DNA of 64,000 nt from Rheinheimera sp. (GTDB lineage Bacteria > Pseudomonadota > Gammaproteobacteria > Enterobacterales > Alteromonadaceae): the NCBI GenBank assembly GCA_003543135.1, contig DPJG01000032.1:186001-250000 (forward strand), given 5' to 3'. This document shows, piece by piece, positions 63,869-64,000 of the stretch. The notes beneath the pieces were generated by a model. That model did not search any database and was not told the DNA's origin. It was given only the letters and a program-made list of their open reading frames with translations. The stretch's first letter is position 1. Each line of letters opens with the position of its first letter. The translations under genes and the position numbers were made by a program.

Positions 63869-64000
63869 TTGACAGATGTCTTTATACTCGCAGCACCCGG
63901 GCTTCAGTGGTTATCAGCGGTGCTGTTGATTTTGCATAAGTTTTTATCCTTTATTGCGGTTTTACTGCGTTATGGCTGCGCCGGTTTGTTATTGCTGGTG
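63869..64000 (+). CDS. Partial CDS, hydrophobic N-terminus, cut by window end
   Basis: A plus-strand frame stays open from at least 63869 to the window edge (44 codons). Its predicted product has a hydrophobic, Leu-rich segment near the end, consistent with a membrane helix or signal. The true start is unclear: in-frame candidates are TTG 63869, GTG 63920 and TTG 63932, none with a clear ribosome-binding site. Family not identifiable. Confidence 0.3.
   Translation, partial: MTDVFILAAPGLQWLSAVLLILHKFLSFIAVLLRYGCAGLLLLV

Noticed and set aside
1-64000. Mobile elements, prophage, CRISPR arrays or antiphage islands
   Set aside because: I saw no transposase, integrase, regularly spaced repeats, phage structural genes or known defence proteins. 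Repeats found are short terminators or operator-like sites.

Overview
The window is chromosomal housekeeping DNA from a free-living, motile Gammaproteobacterium of the Alteromonadales type. Rheinheimera or a close relative is my best guess, from gene content and protein flavour alone; no rRNA is present to confirm it. Several gene orders match Escherichia coli and Shewanella: miaB-ybeZ-ybeY-corC-lnt, holD-rimI, ytjB/serB, bamD/rluD-pgeF-clpB, a CorC-like gene-ypjD/ffh, rpsP-rimM-trmD-rplS and aroF-tyrA. I see no insertion sequence, prophage, integrase, CRISPR array or rRNA operon. The only tRNA found is tRNA-Trp.

Layout. 1-8 kb: a glycine-zipper protein, cheV, and the minus-strand miaB-ybeZ-ybeY-corC-lnt cluster (tRNA thiomethylation, rRNA maturation, lipoprotein acylation). 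8-13 kb: a four-gene MacAB-like exporter (adaptor, ATPase, two FtsX/MacB permeases). 13-21 kb: an EamA transporter, a 1495-residue beta-propeller/PAS/GGDEF/EAL sensor, a CobD/CbiB-AmpE-like membrane protein, mtnN and a pirin. 21-25 kb: a DNA alkylation repair pair (Ada-AlkA fusion and Ogt), a calcium-loop protein, a HopJ-family protein and a single-domain response regulator. 25-31 kb: tRNA-Trp, holD-rimI, prfC, argS, pdxH, tatD family. 31-39 kb: ytjB/serB, an alpha/beta hydrolase, a large double-PilZ protein, radA. 38-44 kb: bamD, rluD-pgeF, and clpB behind a heat-shock-type promoter. 44-50 kb: a DUF4124 protein, an Aer-like chemoreceptor, a CBS protein, gshA (TTG start) and a CNNM/CorC membrane protein. 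50-60 kb: ypjD, ffh, a GAF regulator, a secreted M23 peptidase with C-terminal tandem repeats, the rpsP operon and a ThrE-like exporter. 60-64 kb: a solute-binding protein and aroF-tyrA with two TyrR-like operators.

How it works together. Translation and protein quality control dominate (argS, prfC, ffh, rpsP-rplS, rimM, trmD, miaB, rluD, rimI, ybeY, clpB, bamD, lnt). A second theme is sensory and cyclic-di-GMP signalling (cheV, chemoreceptor, GGDEF/EAL sensor, PilZ protein, response regulator). The least ordinary points are regulatory or architectural: the aroF operators, the clpB promoter dyad, three 11-bp repeats before the M23 gene, orphan terminators that may mark small RNAs, and the Ada-AlkA fusion. 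I found no convincing new defence or biosynthetic system.
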